The translations under genes were made by a program, and so were the position numbers. The notes under the pieces are model-generated. The model saw only the letters and a list, made by a program, of their open reading frames with translations. It searched no databases and had not been told where the DNA came from. A DNA stretch of 64,000 bases from Streptomyces sp. CB02414 (GTDB taxonomy: Bacteria > Actinomycetota > Actinomycetes > Streptomycetales > Streptomycetaceae), in assembly GCF_001905385.1 (NCBI RefSeq), contig NZ_LIPF01000005.1:248001-312000 (forward strand), written 5' to 3'. Shown here piece by piece: positions 8,183-16,981 of this stretch; position 1 is the first letter of the stretch, and each line of letters opens with the position of its first letter.

Positions 8183-9391
8183 ATGGCCGTACGCGGCCGG
8201 CACCGCCGGTATCAGCCGAACAGGATCAACCGCGCCTCCCTGACCGTCACCGCGGGCGGCGCGGGCCTGGCGCTCCCGCTCGTCGGCACCGGCACGGCAC
8301 ACGCGGCCGACGTGGAGACCTGGGACAAGGTCGCCGCCTGCGAGTCCACCAACGACTGGGACATCAACACCGGTAACGGCTACTACGGCGGGTTGCAGTT
8401 CACCCAGTCCACCTGGGAGGCGTTCGGCGGCACCGACTACGCCCCGCGCGCGGACCTGGCCACCAAGGACCAGCAGATCGCCGTCGCCGAGAAGGTGCTG
8501 GACGGGCAGGGCCCGGGCGCCTGGCCGGTGTGCTCCCAGCGGGCGGGACTGACCCGGGACGGTGCCGCGCCCGACATCCGTCCGTCCTCCGGGAAGTCCG
8601 GGCCCGCGAAGTCCGACTCGGTGAAGGACGTCAAGCCCCAGACCACGCCACAGTCCCGGGCGGGCAAGGGCCGGATGTACACGGTGGTCACCGGCGACAC
8701 CCTGTCCGGCATCGCCGACGCCCAGCGGGTGCGCGGTGGCTGGCACGGACTGTACGAGGCCAACCGCGCCGAGATCGGAGCGGACCCCGACGTGATCATG
8801 CCGGGCCAGCGCCTCGCGCTCCGCGGCGGACCCGGGCAGCAGCAGAAACAGAAGCAACAGCCGAGGCAAGAACAGAAGCAGAAGCAAGAGCAGAAGCAGA
8901 AGCGAGAGCAGAAGCGGCAACCCGAGAAGTCGTCCCCCGACAGCGGCACCGAGAAGCGCGCCAAGCCCGCCAAGACCACCACCCGCCAAGCCGTCGTCGC
9001 CCCCGTCGACGCCTCCACCGGCACGCCCTACCGGCAGGCGGGATCCTCCTGGTCGAAGGGCTACCACACCGGCGTCGACTTCCCCGTGCCCACCGGCACC
9101 TCGGTCAAGTCGGTCGCGGCGGGCCGGGTGGTCAGCGCGGGGTGGGGCGATTCCTACGGCTACCAGGTGGTCGTCCGGCACGACGACGGCCGCTTCTCGC
9201 AGTACGCCCACCTCTCGGCGATCTCCGTGAAGGACGGCCAGTCCGTGGGCGCCGGCCAGCGGATCGGCCGCTCGGGCTCCACCGGCAACAGCACGGGCCC
9301 GCATCTGCACTTCGAGGTGCGGACGGGGCCCGGTTTCGGCTCGGACGTCGACCCGGTGGCGTATCTGAGGGCCGGCGGGGTCAGGATCTGA
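8183..9391 (+). CDS. rpfD: resuscitation-promoting factor with LysM and M23 peptidase domains
   Basis: 402-residue secreted wall hydrolase. After the signal segment (about 1-40, ending AHAAD) comes the Rpf lytic-transglycosylase-like domain (about 42-120): VETWDKVAACESTNDWDINTGN with the catalytic Glu, then GYYGGLQFTQSTW and a second Cys. A LysM domain follows (about 170-215, YTVVTGDTLSGIADA), then a Gln/Lys/Glu-rich linker, then an M23 metallo-endopeptidase domain (about 290-400) with GYHTGVDF, the H-x-H motif in PHLHFEVR and SQYAHLS. It should cut both glycan and peptide bonds of peptidoglycan during germination and growth. ATG 8183, with GAGGGGG upstream, is chosen over an upstream in-frame start. 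The symbol rests on my recollection that S. coelicolor RpfD has this architecture near gnd. Its 3' end overlaps the convergent transporter gene by 11 bp. Confidence 0.9.
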   Translation: MAVRGRHRRYQPNRINRASLTVTAGGAGLALPLVGTGTAHAADVETWDKVAACESTNDWDINTGNGYYGGLQFTQSTWEAFGGTDYAPRADLATKDQQIAVAEKVLDGQGPGAWPVCSQRAGLTRDGAAPDIRPSSGKSGPAKSDSVKDVKPQTTPQSRAGKGRMYTVVTGDTLSGIADAQRVRGGWHGLYEANRAEIGADPDVIMPGQRLALRGGPGQQQKQKQQPRQEQKQKQEQKQKREQKRQPEKSSPDSGTEKRAKPAKTTTRQAVVAPVDASTGTPYRQAGSSWSKGYHTGVDFPVPTGTSVKSVAAGRVVSAGWGDSYGYQVVVRHDDGRFSQYAHLSAISVKDGQSVGAGQRIGRSGSTGNSTGPHLHFEVRTGPGFGSDVDPVAYLRAGGVRI

Positions 9392-10529
9392 TCCGCACCC
9401 GGTGCCGGTCGAGCACGGGCGGCGGGACGAACGCGCCACCGTGGACGGGGCCGTACGAGAGTTGCGGGACGAGCTCGGGGAGGATGCTCCGGGCCGGTCC
9501 CGGGACGTCGTACGGCTTCTCGGCGGGCACCGTTTCCGTACCCTGTGCCGCCACCGGGCCGGGCAGGAACACCTTCTCGGGCAGCGGAGCGACGCGCGGC
9601 CCGGCCCCGTCCACAGCGAGATCGTCCCCTGCCGGGAGCGGCGCCGCCTCCGCCCCGGCCGGCGCGATCCCGGCCTGACCGGCTCCCGCCTCCGCGGCCT
9701 CCCGCGCGATCCGCTCCGTCGTCAGCAGGATCAGCCCGCCCGCGGCCACCACACCGCAGCTCAGGGCGAGCACCGTGCCGGTCGTGCCGTACCGGAACGT
9801 CTCGCCGAACATCGTGATGCCGACCACCGCGGCCACCACCGGGTTCACGACCGTCAGCGTGGCCAGTGGTGCGGCGAGACCCGCGCCCCGGTAGGAGGCC
9901 TGAGACAGCAGCATGCCGGCCGTGGCGAGCACGCCGATCACGGCCAGCGACGGCACGTCGACGACCGACACCCCGCCCGCCCAGTCGACCGCGACGGTCT
10001 TGGTGAAGACCGAGGACATGCCGAAGGCGATGCCGGACGCGGTGGCCAGCAGGATGCTGCGCACCGCCGGGTGCCGGTGCGCGGCCCGGCCGGCGATCAT
10101 CAGCGCGACGATCACCCCGCCGGTGACGGAGGCCGTGAAGACCCGCTGTGCCGTGTCCAGCGACTGGGTGTCGGACGCGCCGACCAACGACAGCAGACCC
10201 GCCAGACCGACCGTCGCCATGAGCGCGCCCCGCCAGGCCGTCCTGCCCGCCTTGCGGCCCACGAAGAGCGCGGCCATGGGCAGCGCGAACACGATGGTGA
10301 GCGCGCCCAGCGGCTGCACCAGGCTCAGCGGGCCGAGGGCGAGGGCCACGACGTGCAGCAGTCCGCCGAGGCCGTTGAGCGCGACCGCCGCCCACCAGCC
10401 GGGCCGGCGCAGCGGAGCGTACTGAGCGCCCGGGGAGGACGCCGCCACCTGCTCCTGCACGATCGCTCCGCCCGCGTACGCCACGGCGGAGACGAGCGAC
10501 AGCAGCACGGACAACGCGAGGGCGCTCAT
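9381..10529 (-). CDS. DMT/EamA-type multi-pass membrane transporter
   Basis: 382 residues with about nine to ten hydrophobic helices, beginning with MSALALSVLLSLVSAVAYAGGAIVQE. The pattern (two repeats of four to five helices, LGPLSLVQPLGALTIVFALP in the first, LAAPLATLTVVNPVVAAVVGITMFGE in the second) is typical of drug/metabolite transporter family exporters; the second half carries the usual helix-ending glycine and glutamate (G-x-x-x-F-G-E). The last ~70 residues are cytoplasmic, Ala/Pro-rich and low-complexity. GAGGAG lies eight bases before the ATG. Substrate unknown. The reading frame ends inside the 3' end of the Rpf gene, so the two transcripts collide with no terminator between them. 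Confidence 0.83.
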   Translation of the reverse strand: MSALALSVLLSLVSAVAYAGGAIVQEQVAASSPGAQYAPLRRPGWWAAVALNGLGGLLHVVALALGPLSLVQPLGALTIVFALPMAALFVGRKAGRTAWRGALMATVGLAGLLSLVGASDTQSLDTAQRVFTASVTGGVIVALMIAGRAAHRHPAVRSILLATASGIAFGMSSVFTKTVAVDWAGGVSVVDVPSLAVIGVLATAGMLLSQASYRGAGLAAPLATLTVVNPVVAAVVGITMFGETFRYGTTGTVLALSCGVVAAGGLILLTTERIAREAAEAGAGQAGIAPAGAEAAPLPAGDDLAVDGAGPRVAPLPEKVFLPGPVAAQGTETVPAEKPYDVPGPARSILPELVPQLSYGPVHGGAFVPPPVLDRHRVRIRS

Positions 10530-10757
10530 CGGCTGCTCCTCTGCGTGAGGCGGGGGCGCTGGGCCCGGCGCGGCGAACGGTCGTCTTCCATGGACAACAC
10601 GATGCCGTCCCGGGAGCTTCCCGTCGTCGTCCCTGAGCACTCATTGGGTCATACTGCCGATGGAGTACGGAGGCGGCGCCGTCCTCCCCTGGGTGGGCGA
10701 CCGGAGGACCCCGACCCCTGACCCGGCCCCCTAAGGGCCCTGATATTACTGCTCCCT

Positions 10758-11564
10758 GTGGCCCCGACCCCAGACCTCGACCCCGGCCTGACCGCCCTCC
10801 GCCCGCTCGGCGGCTTCTTCCTCCTCCACGCGTCGCGACCGGCGCCGTCCCGGCCGCTGCCCACCCTCGCGGACGCCTACGCCCCCGGTGGCGGACCGCC
10901 GAGTCCGGGCCCCGGCGGGCCACGGCTCATGACGGACCCGCTCGGCTTCCGTGTCCGGAAGGTCGCCGCCGCGCTCCGCGTCCCGGAGACGCGGGTCGCC
11001 GCCTCCGTCGCCCAGCAGGGCCTCGCCGCCCGCCTGTGGTCGGTGACGCTGGGGTGCGCCGCGCTCCACGGCCGTGTCCCGGACCTCGCCCCGCGGCTGC
11101 TCCACTACGACCCCGACGCCGCCGCCCCCGACGACCTGTGGCTCTCCGGGGTGAGCCCCCTGCCGGGCGACGCCGGCACGATCGCCGACACCGTGCTCCG
11201 CGCCCACCTCGTCCCGCTGACGGCGGCCGTGCACGCCCGGTACCGCGTCGCCACCGGGCTGCTGTGGGGCAACGCCGCCTCCGCGCTCGCGGGCGCCGGC
11301 CGGGAACTGGACCGCTGGGCCCGCCGCGACGGCCGTACGGACACCGCCGGCCGCGCCCGCGCCCTGACCGCCGAGCTCCTCGCCCACCCGCTGCTCGCCG
11401 GAACCGGCACCCTCACCGGTACCGCCTTCCGGCGCCGCAGCTGCTGCCTGTACTACCGCGTGCCGGGTTCGGGCGTCTGCGGCGACTGCTGCTTCTCCCG
11501 GCCGCCCGAGACTTCCCGGCCCTCGCCGCCCCCGCCCCCTTCCCCAGACGCCCCGTCCGGGTGA
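10758..11564 (+). CDS. FhuF-like (2Fe-2S) ferric reductase family protein
   Basis: 268 residues. The C-terminus carries C-C-x10-C-x2-C (RRSCCLYYRVPGSGVCGDCCF), the iron-sulfur ligand signature of FhuF-type siderophore-iron reductases, which release iron from imported ferric siderophores in the cytoplasm. The region before it (about 75-220) is a helical, Ala/Leu-rich domain seen across Streptomyces FhuF-like proteins. No siderophore transporter or iron-regulator box was recognised beside it; the promoter lies in the 228-bp divergent gap shared with the DMT transporter. The start is a GTG without a clear ribosome site. It precedes glgA by 38 bp but functional linkage is doubtful. Confidence 0.75.
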   Translation: MAPTPDLDPGLTALRPLGGFFLLHASRPAPSRPLPTLADAYAPGGGPPSPGPGGPRLMTDPLGFRVRKVAAALRVPETRVAASVAQQGLAARLWSVTLGCAALHGRVPDLAPRLLHYDPDAAAPDDLWLSGVSPLPGDAGTIADTVLRAHLVPLTAAVHARYRVATGLLWGNAASALAGAGRELDRWARRDGRTDTAGRARALTAELLAHPLLAGTGTLTGTAFRRRSCCLYYRVPGSGVCGDCCFSRPPETSRPSPPPPPSPDAPSG

Positions 11565-11602
11565 CCATGAGGTAACCAGCCGCCGAGCACGGGAGGTTCC
11601 GG

Positions 11603-12784
11603 GTGCGTGTGGGACTGCTGACCCGCGAGTACCCGCCGGACGTCTACGGCGGCGCGGGCGTCCACGTGGAGTTCCTCGCCCGCGAACTCGGCCGCCTGGT
11701 CGACCTGGACGTGCACTGCTGGGGCGAGGGCCGCACCGAAGACGTGCTGCGCCACCGCCCCTGGCCCGCACTGGACGGCGCCAACGACGCGCTGCGCACC
11801 TTCTCCGTGGACCTCGCCATGACCGCCGCCCTCCAGGGCCGCGAGCTGGTCCACTCCCACACCTGGTACGCCAACCTCGGCGGCCACCTCGCCAAACTCC
11901 TGTACGGCGTGCCGCACGTGGTGACCGCGCACTCGCTGGAGCCCCTGCGCCCCTGGAAGGCCGAGCAGTTGGGCGGCGGTTACGCGCTGTCGAGCTGGGC
12001 CGAGCGCACCGCGGTCGAGGCCGCCGACGCCGTGATCGCCGTCTCGGGCGCCATGCGCGAGGACGTCCTCGCCTGCTACCCGGCGATCACCGCGGACCGG
12101 GTCCACATCGTGCACAACGGCATCGACACCGGCCTCTACCGGCCCGACCCCGCCACCGACGCCCTCGACCGGATCGGCCTCGACCGCTCCCGCCCGTACG
12201 TCCTGTTCGTCGGCCGCATCACCCGCCAGAAGGGCGTGCCCCACCTGCTGCGCGCCGCCCGCGCCATCGACCCCGCCGCGCAGGTCGTGCTGTGCGCCGG
12301 CGCCCCGGACACCCCCGAGATCGACCAGGAGTTCCGGGACCTGTTCGCCGCGTTGAGCCGGGCCCGCGAGGGCGTGCACTGGATCCCGCGCATGCTGCCG
12401 CGCCCCGACGTGATCCAGTTGCTGACGCACGCGGCCGTCTTCGTCTGCCCGTCCGGGTACGAGCCCCTCGGCATCGTGAACCTGGAGGCGATGGCCTGCG
12501 GCACGCCCGTCGTGGCCTCCCGGGTCGGTGGCATCCCCGAGGTCGTGGCGGACGGTGAGACGGGAGTGCTCGTCCCCAAGGACAAGGACGAGGACGACAC
12601 CGGGGACGGGGACCGCGACTTCGAGGCGGGTCTCGCCCGGGCCCTGGACTCCGTCCTCGGCGACCCGGAGGCCGCCCGGCGGATGGGCGAGGCGGGCCGG
12701 GCACGGGCGGTGGAGGAGTTCGGCTGGGACGCGGTGGCCCGTCGCACCGTCCGGCTCTACGAGGAGATCCTCAAGCAGGCTTAG
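11603..12784 (+). CDS. glgA: GT4 glycogen synthase / alpha-maltose-1-phosphate synthase
   Basis: 393 residues, the actinobacterial (Corynebacterium-type) GT4 synthase. Visible: N-terminal TREYPPDVYGGAGVHVEFLARELG, substrate helix HTWYANLGGHLAKLLYG, VTAHSLEPLRPWK, the phosphate/nucleotide loop FVGRITRQKGVPHLLRA and the retaining GT4 EX7E block E-PLGIVNLEA followed by GTPVVASRVGGIPEVV. It uses ADP-glucose to extend alpha-glucan; in mycobacteria the homologue (GlgM) instead makes maltose-1-phosphate for the GlgE pathway, and that activity is equally likely here. The GTG start is preceded by GGGAGG. It is followed 49 bp later by glgC, which supplies ADP-glucose. A perfect hairpin overlaps its stop codon. 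Confidence 0.93.
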   Translation: MRVGLLTREYPPDVYGGAGVHVEFLARELGRLVDLDVHCWGEGRTEDVLRHRPWPALDGANDALRTFSVDLAMTAALQGRELVHSHTWYANLGGHLAKLLYGVPHVVTAHSLEPLRPWKAEQLGGGYALSSWAERTAVEAADAVIAVSGAMREDVLACYPAITADRVHIVHNGIDTGLYRPDPATDALDRIGLDRSRPYVLFVGRITRQKGVPHLLRAARAIDPAAQVVLCAGAPDTPEIDQEFRDLFAALSRAREGVHWIPRMLPRPDVIQLLTHAAVFVCPSGYEPLGIVNLEAMACGTPVVASRVGGIPEVVADGETGVLVPKDKDEDDTGDGDRDFEAGLARALDSVLGDPEAARRMGEAGRARAVEEFGWDAVARRTVRLYEEILKQA

Positions 12785-12805
12785 GCCGCCCCGCCCGGGG
12801 CGGCC
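12784..12805 (+). terminator. hairpin overlapping the glgA stop codon, before glgC
   Basis: GGCCGCCCCG (12784-12793) and CGGGGCGGCC (12796-12805) pair perfectly over 10 bp around two bases, starting at the G of the glgA TAG. It may attenuate read-through into glgC or protect the glgA mRNA end. No T-tract follows, so full termination is uncertain. Confidence 0.55.
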
Positions 12806-12833
12806 GGGGTGAACGAGGGTGAGGGGAGCGGCC

Positions 12834-14054
12834 ATGCGTCGTGGAGGTCCTTCGGTGCTCGGGATCGTGCTGGCGGGCGGGGAGGGCAAGCGCCTGATGC
12901 CCCTGACCGCGGACCGCGCCAAACCCGCGGTCACCTTCGGCGGCACGTACCGGCTGGTCGACTTCGTGCTGTCCAACCTGGTCAACGGCGACATCCTGCG
13001 GATCTGCGTCCTCACCCAGTACAAGTCGCACTCCCTGGACCGGCACATCACCACCACCTGGCGGATGTCCAGCCTGCTCGGCAACTACGTCACCCCGGTC
13101 CCCGCCCAGCAGCGCCTGGGCCCGCGCTGGTACCTGGGCAGCGCCGACGCGATCCTCCAGTCGCTGAACCTGGTCCACGACGAACAGCCCGAGTACGTCG
13201 CGGTCTTCGGCGCCGACCACGTGTACCGGATGGACCCGCGCCAGATGCTCGCCCAGCACATCGAGTCCGGCGCGGGCGTGACCGTCGCCGGGATACGCGT
13301 CCCGCGCGGCGAGTCCTCGTCCTTCGGCGTGATCACCCCGGGCTCCGACGGCCGGACCGTCGCCGGCTTCCTGGAGAAGCCCGCCGACCCTCCCGGGCTG
13401 GCCGACGACCCCGAGTGCGTCTTCGCCTCGATGGGCAACTACGTCTTCACCACCAAGGCCCTCGTCGAGGCCCTGCACCGGGACGCCGAGGACGAGCGCT
13501 CCGTGCACGACATGGGCGGCTCGATCCTGCCGCGGCTCACCGACCGGGGAGAGGCCGCGCTGTACGACTTCAGCGACAACCACGTGCCGGGGGAGACCAC
13601 CCGCGACCAGGGCTACTGGCGGGACGTCGGCACCCTCGACGCCTACTACGACGCCCACATGGACCTGATCGCCGAGCGGCCCGCCTTCAACCTCTACAAC
13701 CGCGACTGGCCCCTCTACACCCACTCCGCCCAGCTCTCCCCGGCCCGTTTCAACGCCGGCGGCATCGCCAGTGAGTCGATCGTCAGCGCGGGCTGTCTGG
13801 TGCGGGGACAGGTCACCCGGTCCGTGCTGTCGCCGGGTGTGGTGGTCGACCCCGGAGCGGTCGTGCAGGGGTCGGTGCTGCACGACAACGTGCACATCGG
13901 CCGGGGCGCGGTGGTGCGCGGGGCGGTGCTGGACAAGAACGTGGACGTGCCGCCGGGCGCGACGATCGGCGTCAATCCGGAGCGGGACGCCGAGCTGTAC
14001 ACCGTTTCCAAGGGCGGCGTGATCGCGCTGGGGAAGGGGCAGCGGGTGCCGTGA
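12834..14054 (+). CDS. glgC: glucose-1-phosphate adenylyltransferase (ADP-glucose synthesis)
   Basis: Makes ADP-glucose from glucose-1-phosphate and ATP, the committed donor for glycogen or maltose-1-phosphate synthesis by its neighbour glgA. 406 residues, the full family length. The nucleotidyltransferase loop is LAGGEGKRLMPLTADRAKPAVTFGG (about 16-40), followed by the ADP-glucose signatures RLVDFVLSNLVN, WYLGSADAILQ, VFGADHVYRMD and WRDVGTLDAYYDAHMDL, and a left-handed beta-helix C-terminus with hexapeptide-like repeats (VVVDPGAVVQGSVLHDNVHIGRGAVV). ATG 12834 is taken rather than GTG 12819 because GAGGGGAG lies just upstream of it. Confidence 0.96.
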   Translation: MRRGGPSVLGIVLAGGEGKRLMPLTADRAKPAVTFGGTYRLVDFVLSNLVNGDILRICVLTQYKSHSLDRHITTTWRMSSLLGNYVTPVPAQQRLGPRWYLGSADAILQSLNLVHDEQPEYVAVFGADHVYRMDPRQMLAQHIESGAGVTVAGIRVPRGESSSFGVITPGSDGRTVAGFLEKPADPPGLADDPECVFASMGNYVFTTKALVEALHRDAEDERSVHDMGGSILPRLTDRGEAALYDFSDNHVPGETTRDQGYWRDVGTLDAYYDAHMDLIAERPAFNLYNRDWPLYTHSAQLSPARFNAGGIASESIVSAGCLVRGQVTRSVLSPGVVVDPGAVVQGSVLHDNVHIGRGAVVRGAVLDKNVDVPPGATIGVNPERDAELYTVSKGGVIALGKGQRVP

Positions 14055-14169
14055 CGGACGGACGGTGGCCCCCGGACCTCGTGTGACGCGCGTTGAGTCC
14101 CGGGGTCGTTGTCATGTCCCTGGACGCCCAGGGGGAATCCGTGCTGTCATGCCTCTGCACCTCTGTGTT

Positions 14170-14192
14170 ACATCGATGTATGACATCGATGT
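14170..14192. promoter_or_regulatory. twin palindromic operator-like sites upstream of the GH2 gene
   Basis: The 10-bp palindrome ACATCGATGT occurs twice, at 14170-14179 and 14183-14192, separated by ATG, 44-66 bp before the GH2 start. A palindrome with a central CG is what LacI-family dimers prefer. No cognate regulator is adjacent; the LacI gene at 23.6 kb has different putative sites. Confidence 0.55.
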
Positions 14193-14235
14193 CCTGAGCC
14201 ATCAGAGCCACCACCCGTTCTCGAGGAGAGGGTCC

Positions 14236-16848
14236 GTGCGCACCAAACGACTCAGAGACCGCCTGGCGTTACTGCTCGCCGCCGCACTCGGCGTCGGCTC
14301 ACTCGCCGCCGTGCCGAACGCGAGCGCGGCCGCCGACGACGCCGCCGAGATACACGGCCTGAAGGGCGAGTACTACACCCAGTCCGCCCCGGGAGCCTTC
14401 GACTTCCACGAGCTCAAGGCGACCGGCTTCGACCCGCAGCTCGACTTCCGCACGCTGGAGCCGCGCCTGAGCTTCGCCACCGGGCAGTCGGACGACGTCA
14501 GCGTCCGCTGGACCGGCAAGCTGGTGCCGGAGAAGACCGGCGCCCACACCTTCTCCATCATCGGCGACAACGGCTTCCGCCTCTGGATCGACGGGCGGCT
14601 CGCCATCGACCACTGGGTCGACGACTGGGACCGTGAACAGTTCGCCGAGCCCGTCGAGCTGACGGCGGGCCAGTCGTACGACATCAAGCTGGAGTACTTC
14701 GAGCACTACGGCGGCTCCAACCTCCACCTGCGCTGGACCGAACCCGGCGGCAGCAAGGAGCCCGTCCCGCAGTCCGCGTTCCGCCTGCCCGACGGCTTCG
14801 ACTACGACGGCGCGACCGCGACGACCGTCCTCGGCACCGGGCGGACCCTCAAGCTCGACTTCCCCCGCCCGCTCGCGGCAGCGCCCGCCGGTCTCACCGA
14901 CCACCTCGAAGCGGTGATCGGGGGCGCCCGGTGGCCGCTCGGCGAGGCGAAGGTCGACCCCGCCGACCCGACCGCCCTCCTCGTCGGCCTCGACCAGCCG
15001 GTCGTCGGCAACAAGGACGGCGACGCACCCGGCACGGCCGACGTCCGCTACGACGGCGAGGGCGGCCTCTCCGACGCCGAGGGCAACGTTGTCAGCGCCT
15101 TCTGGAGCAGCGGCGGCAACGAGTCCACCTACGAACTGAGCACCGAGTGGGCCGACGAAGTGGGCCCGGACAACGCTCTCCCGGAGTACCCGCGCCCGCA
15201 GCTGACCCGCGACGACTGGCGGAACCTCAACGGCCGCTGGCAGTTCGCCGCCGCCGAGGCCGGCGAGCAGCCCCCGGTCGGCAAGGACCTGAAGGAGCGC
15301 ATCCTCGTCCCGTACCCGGTGGAGTCCCAGCTCTCCGGCATCCAGCGGCACGAGGACCGCATGTGGTACCGCCGCACCTTCACCGTGCCCCGCGACTGGC
15401 ACATCGGCCGCGGCCAGCGCCTCAGGCTCAACTTCGGCGCCGTCGACTGGCAGTCCGAGGTGTACGTCAACGGCGTCAAGGTCGCCGGCCACAAGGGCGG
15501 TTACGACAAGTTCAGCGCCGACGTCACCGACGCGCTCAAGCCCGGCCGTACCCAGGAGCTGATCGTCGGCGTCTACGACCCGACCGACGCGCGGGGCGCC
15601 GAGAACCCGCCGGTCGGCAAGCAGAGCCTGGACCCGAGCGGCATCTGGTACACGCCCAGCTCCGGCATCTGGCAGACGGTCTGGATGGAGCCGGTCGCCC
15701 GGGACCACGTCGACTCCCTGAAGCTGACCCCGGACGTCGACGCCGGCACGCTGACCGTAGAGCCCAAGGGCGTGCGCGACGGCGTACGGGTCAGGGCGAC
15801 GGCGTACGCCGGACACCGCAAGGTCGCCACGGCGAGCGGACGCACCGGCGAGCCGCTGACCCTGAGGATCCACGACCCGCGCCTGTGGTCGCCCGACGAC
15901 CCCTTCCTGTACGACCTGAAGGTCTCCGTCGGCCGCGACCGCGTGGAGAGCTACTTCGGGATGCGTTCCATCGCCGTCGAGAAGGTGAACGGCGTACCGC
16001 GCACGGTCCTCAACGGCGAACCGGTCTTCCTGATGGCCACCCTCGACCAGGGCTTCTGGCCGGACGGCCTGCACACCGCGCCCACCGACGAGGCCCTCGC
16101 CCACGACCTGAAGCTGCACAAGCGGCTCGGCTTCAACTCCGTGCGCAAGCACGTCAAGGTCGAGCCGGACCGCTGGTTCTACTGGGCCGACAAGCTGGGC
16201 CTGCTGGTGTGGCAGGACATGCCCTCCATGACTCCGGGGGTCAACCCGGACGCCGCCTCCCGGGCCGAGTTCGAGCGGGAGATGAAGGAGATGATCGACG
16301 AACACGTCAGCCACCCGTCGATCATCATGTGGGTCACCTTCAACGAGGGCTGGGGCCAGTACAACATCAAGCGCGTCGCCGAGCAGGCCAAGGCCTGGGA
16401 CCCGACCCGCCTGGTCAACAACCAGTCCGGCCTGAACCTCGGGGCCGACGGCGGCGCCGGCGACCTCATGGACGAGCACGGCTACCCGAGCCCCGCCCTG
16501 CCGCCCTCCCCGGACGGCGAACGCGCCCTGGTCACCGGCGAGTACGGCGGCCTCGGCCTCGCGGTGCCCGGGCACGCCTGGTCGGTGCAGCAGTCGTACG
16601 TCGACGTCGACCCCGAGACGTACACGGACGACTACCTCACCAAGCTCGACGAGGTCCGGGCGCTGGTCTGCCGGGGCAGCAACGGCGCCGTCTACACCCA
16701 GATCTCCGACGTCGAGGGCGAGCTGAACGGCCTGACCACCTACGACCGCAAGGTCCTCAAACCGGACGTCGAGCGGGTGAGGGCCGCCCACGAGGCCCTG
16801 ATCCACGACGCGTCCCAGCCCACCCCCGCGGGCTGCCCGGCCGCCTGA
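14236..16848 (+). CDS. secreted GH2-family glycosidase with PA14 domain; carries a TTA codon
   Basis: 870 residues. A Sec signal (LALLLAAALGVGSLAAV ... NASA-AADD) is followed by a PA14 carbohydrate-binding module (about 38-175: GLKGEYYT, VRWTGKLVPEKTGAHTFSIIGDNGFRLWIDG, LHLRWTEPG). From about residue 330 it is GH2: sugar-binding jelly roll (NLNGRWQFA, MWYRRTFTVP), Ig-like linker, then the TIM barrel with GFNSVRKHVKVEPDRWFYWADKLGLLVWQDMPS, the acid/base Glu in MWVTFNEGWGQ and the nucleophile Glu in VTGEYGG. Likely an extracellular beta-glycosidase; the exact sugar is not clear. GTG 14236 has GAGGAGAG ahead of it. Codon 12 is TTA (14269-14271), the rare leucine codon read by bldA tRNA, so expression should depend on development. 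Confidence 0.88.
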   Translation: MRTKRLRDRLALLLAAALGVGSLAAVPNASAAADDAAEIHGLKGEYYTQSAPGAFDFHELKATGFDPQLDFRTLEPRLSFATGQSDDVSVRWTGKLVPEKTGAHTFSIIGDNGFRLWIDGRLAIDHWVDDWDREQFAEPVELTAGQSYDIKLEYFEHYGGSNLHLRWTEPGGSKEPVPQSAFRLPDGFDYDGATATTVLGTGRTLKLDFPRPLAAAPAGLTDHLEAVIGGARWPLGEAKVDPADPTALLVGLDQPVVGNKDGDAPGTADVRYDGEGGLSDAEGNVVSAFWSSGGNESTYELSTEWADEVGPDNALPEYPRPQLTRDDWRNLNGRWQFAAAEAGEQPPVGKDLKERILVPYPVESQLSGIQRHEDRMWYRRTFTVPRDWHIGRGQRLRLNFGAVDWQSEVYVNGVKVAGHKGGYDKFSADVTDALKPGRTQELIVGVYDPTDARGAENPPVGKQSLDPSGIWYTPSSGIWQTVWMEPVARDHVDSLKLTPDVDAGTLTVEPKGVRDGVRVRATAYAGHRKVATASGRTGEPLTLRIHDPRLWSPDDPFLYDLKVSVGRDRVESYFGMRSIAVEKVNGVPRTVLNGEPVFLMATLDQGFWPDGLHTAPTDEALAHDLKLHKRLGFNSVRKHVKVEPDRWFYWADKLGLLVWQDMPSMTPGVNPDAASRAEFEREMKEMIDEHVSHPSIIMWVTFNEGWGQYNIKRVAEQAKAWDPTRLVNNQSGLNLGADGGAGDLMDEHGYPSPALPPSPDGERALVTGEYGGLGLAVPGHAWSVQQSYVDVDPETYTDDYLTKLDEVRALVCRGSNGAVYTQISDVEGELNGLTTYDRKVLKPDVERVRAAHEALIHDASQPTPAGCPAA

Positions 16849-16866
16849 GCTGCCGGGAGCGACCGG

Positions 16867-16893
16867 CCGTGGACCGGCACGCTCGGTCCACGG
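16867..16893 (+). terminator. first hairpin downstream of the GH2 gene
   Basis: CCGTGGACCG (16867-16876) and CGGTCCACGG (16884-16893) form a perfect 10-bp stem with a 7-base loop, 19 bases past the stop codon of the GH2 gene. No T-run follows. Confidence 0.7.
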
Positions 16894-16981
16894 TCGGCCC
16901 GCAGCCGTCCGGGTGGGGAACGCCGCCGGGGGCGGGACCGCACGCACCGACGTGAGCACAGCCGCCCCATGTCTCACCACC

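Noticed and set aside
10680..10757. iron box before the FhuF-like gene
   Set aside because: The short palindrome near CCCCTAAGGGCCC does not match the DmdR/IdeR consensus closely enough.
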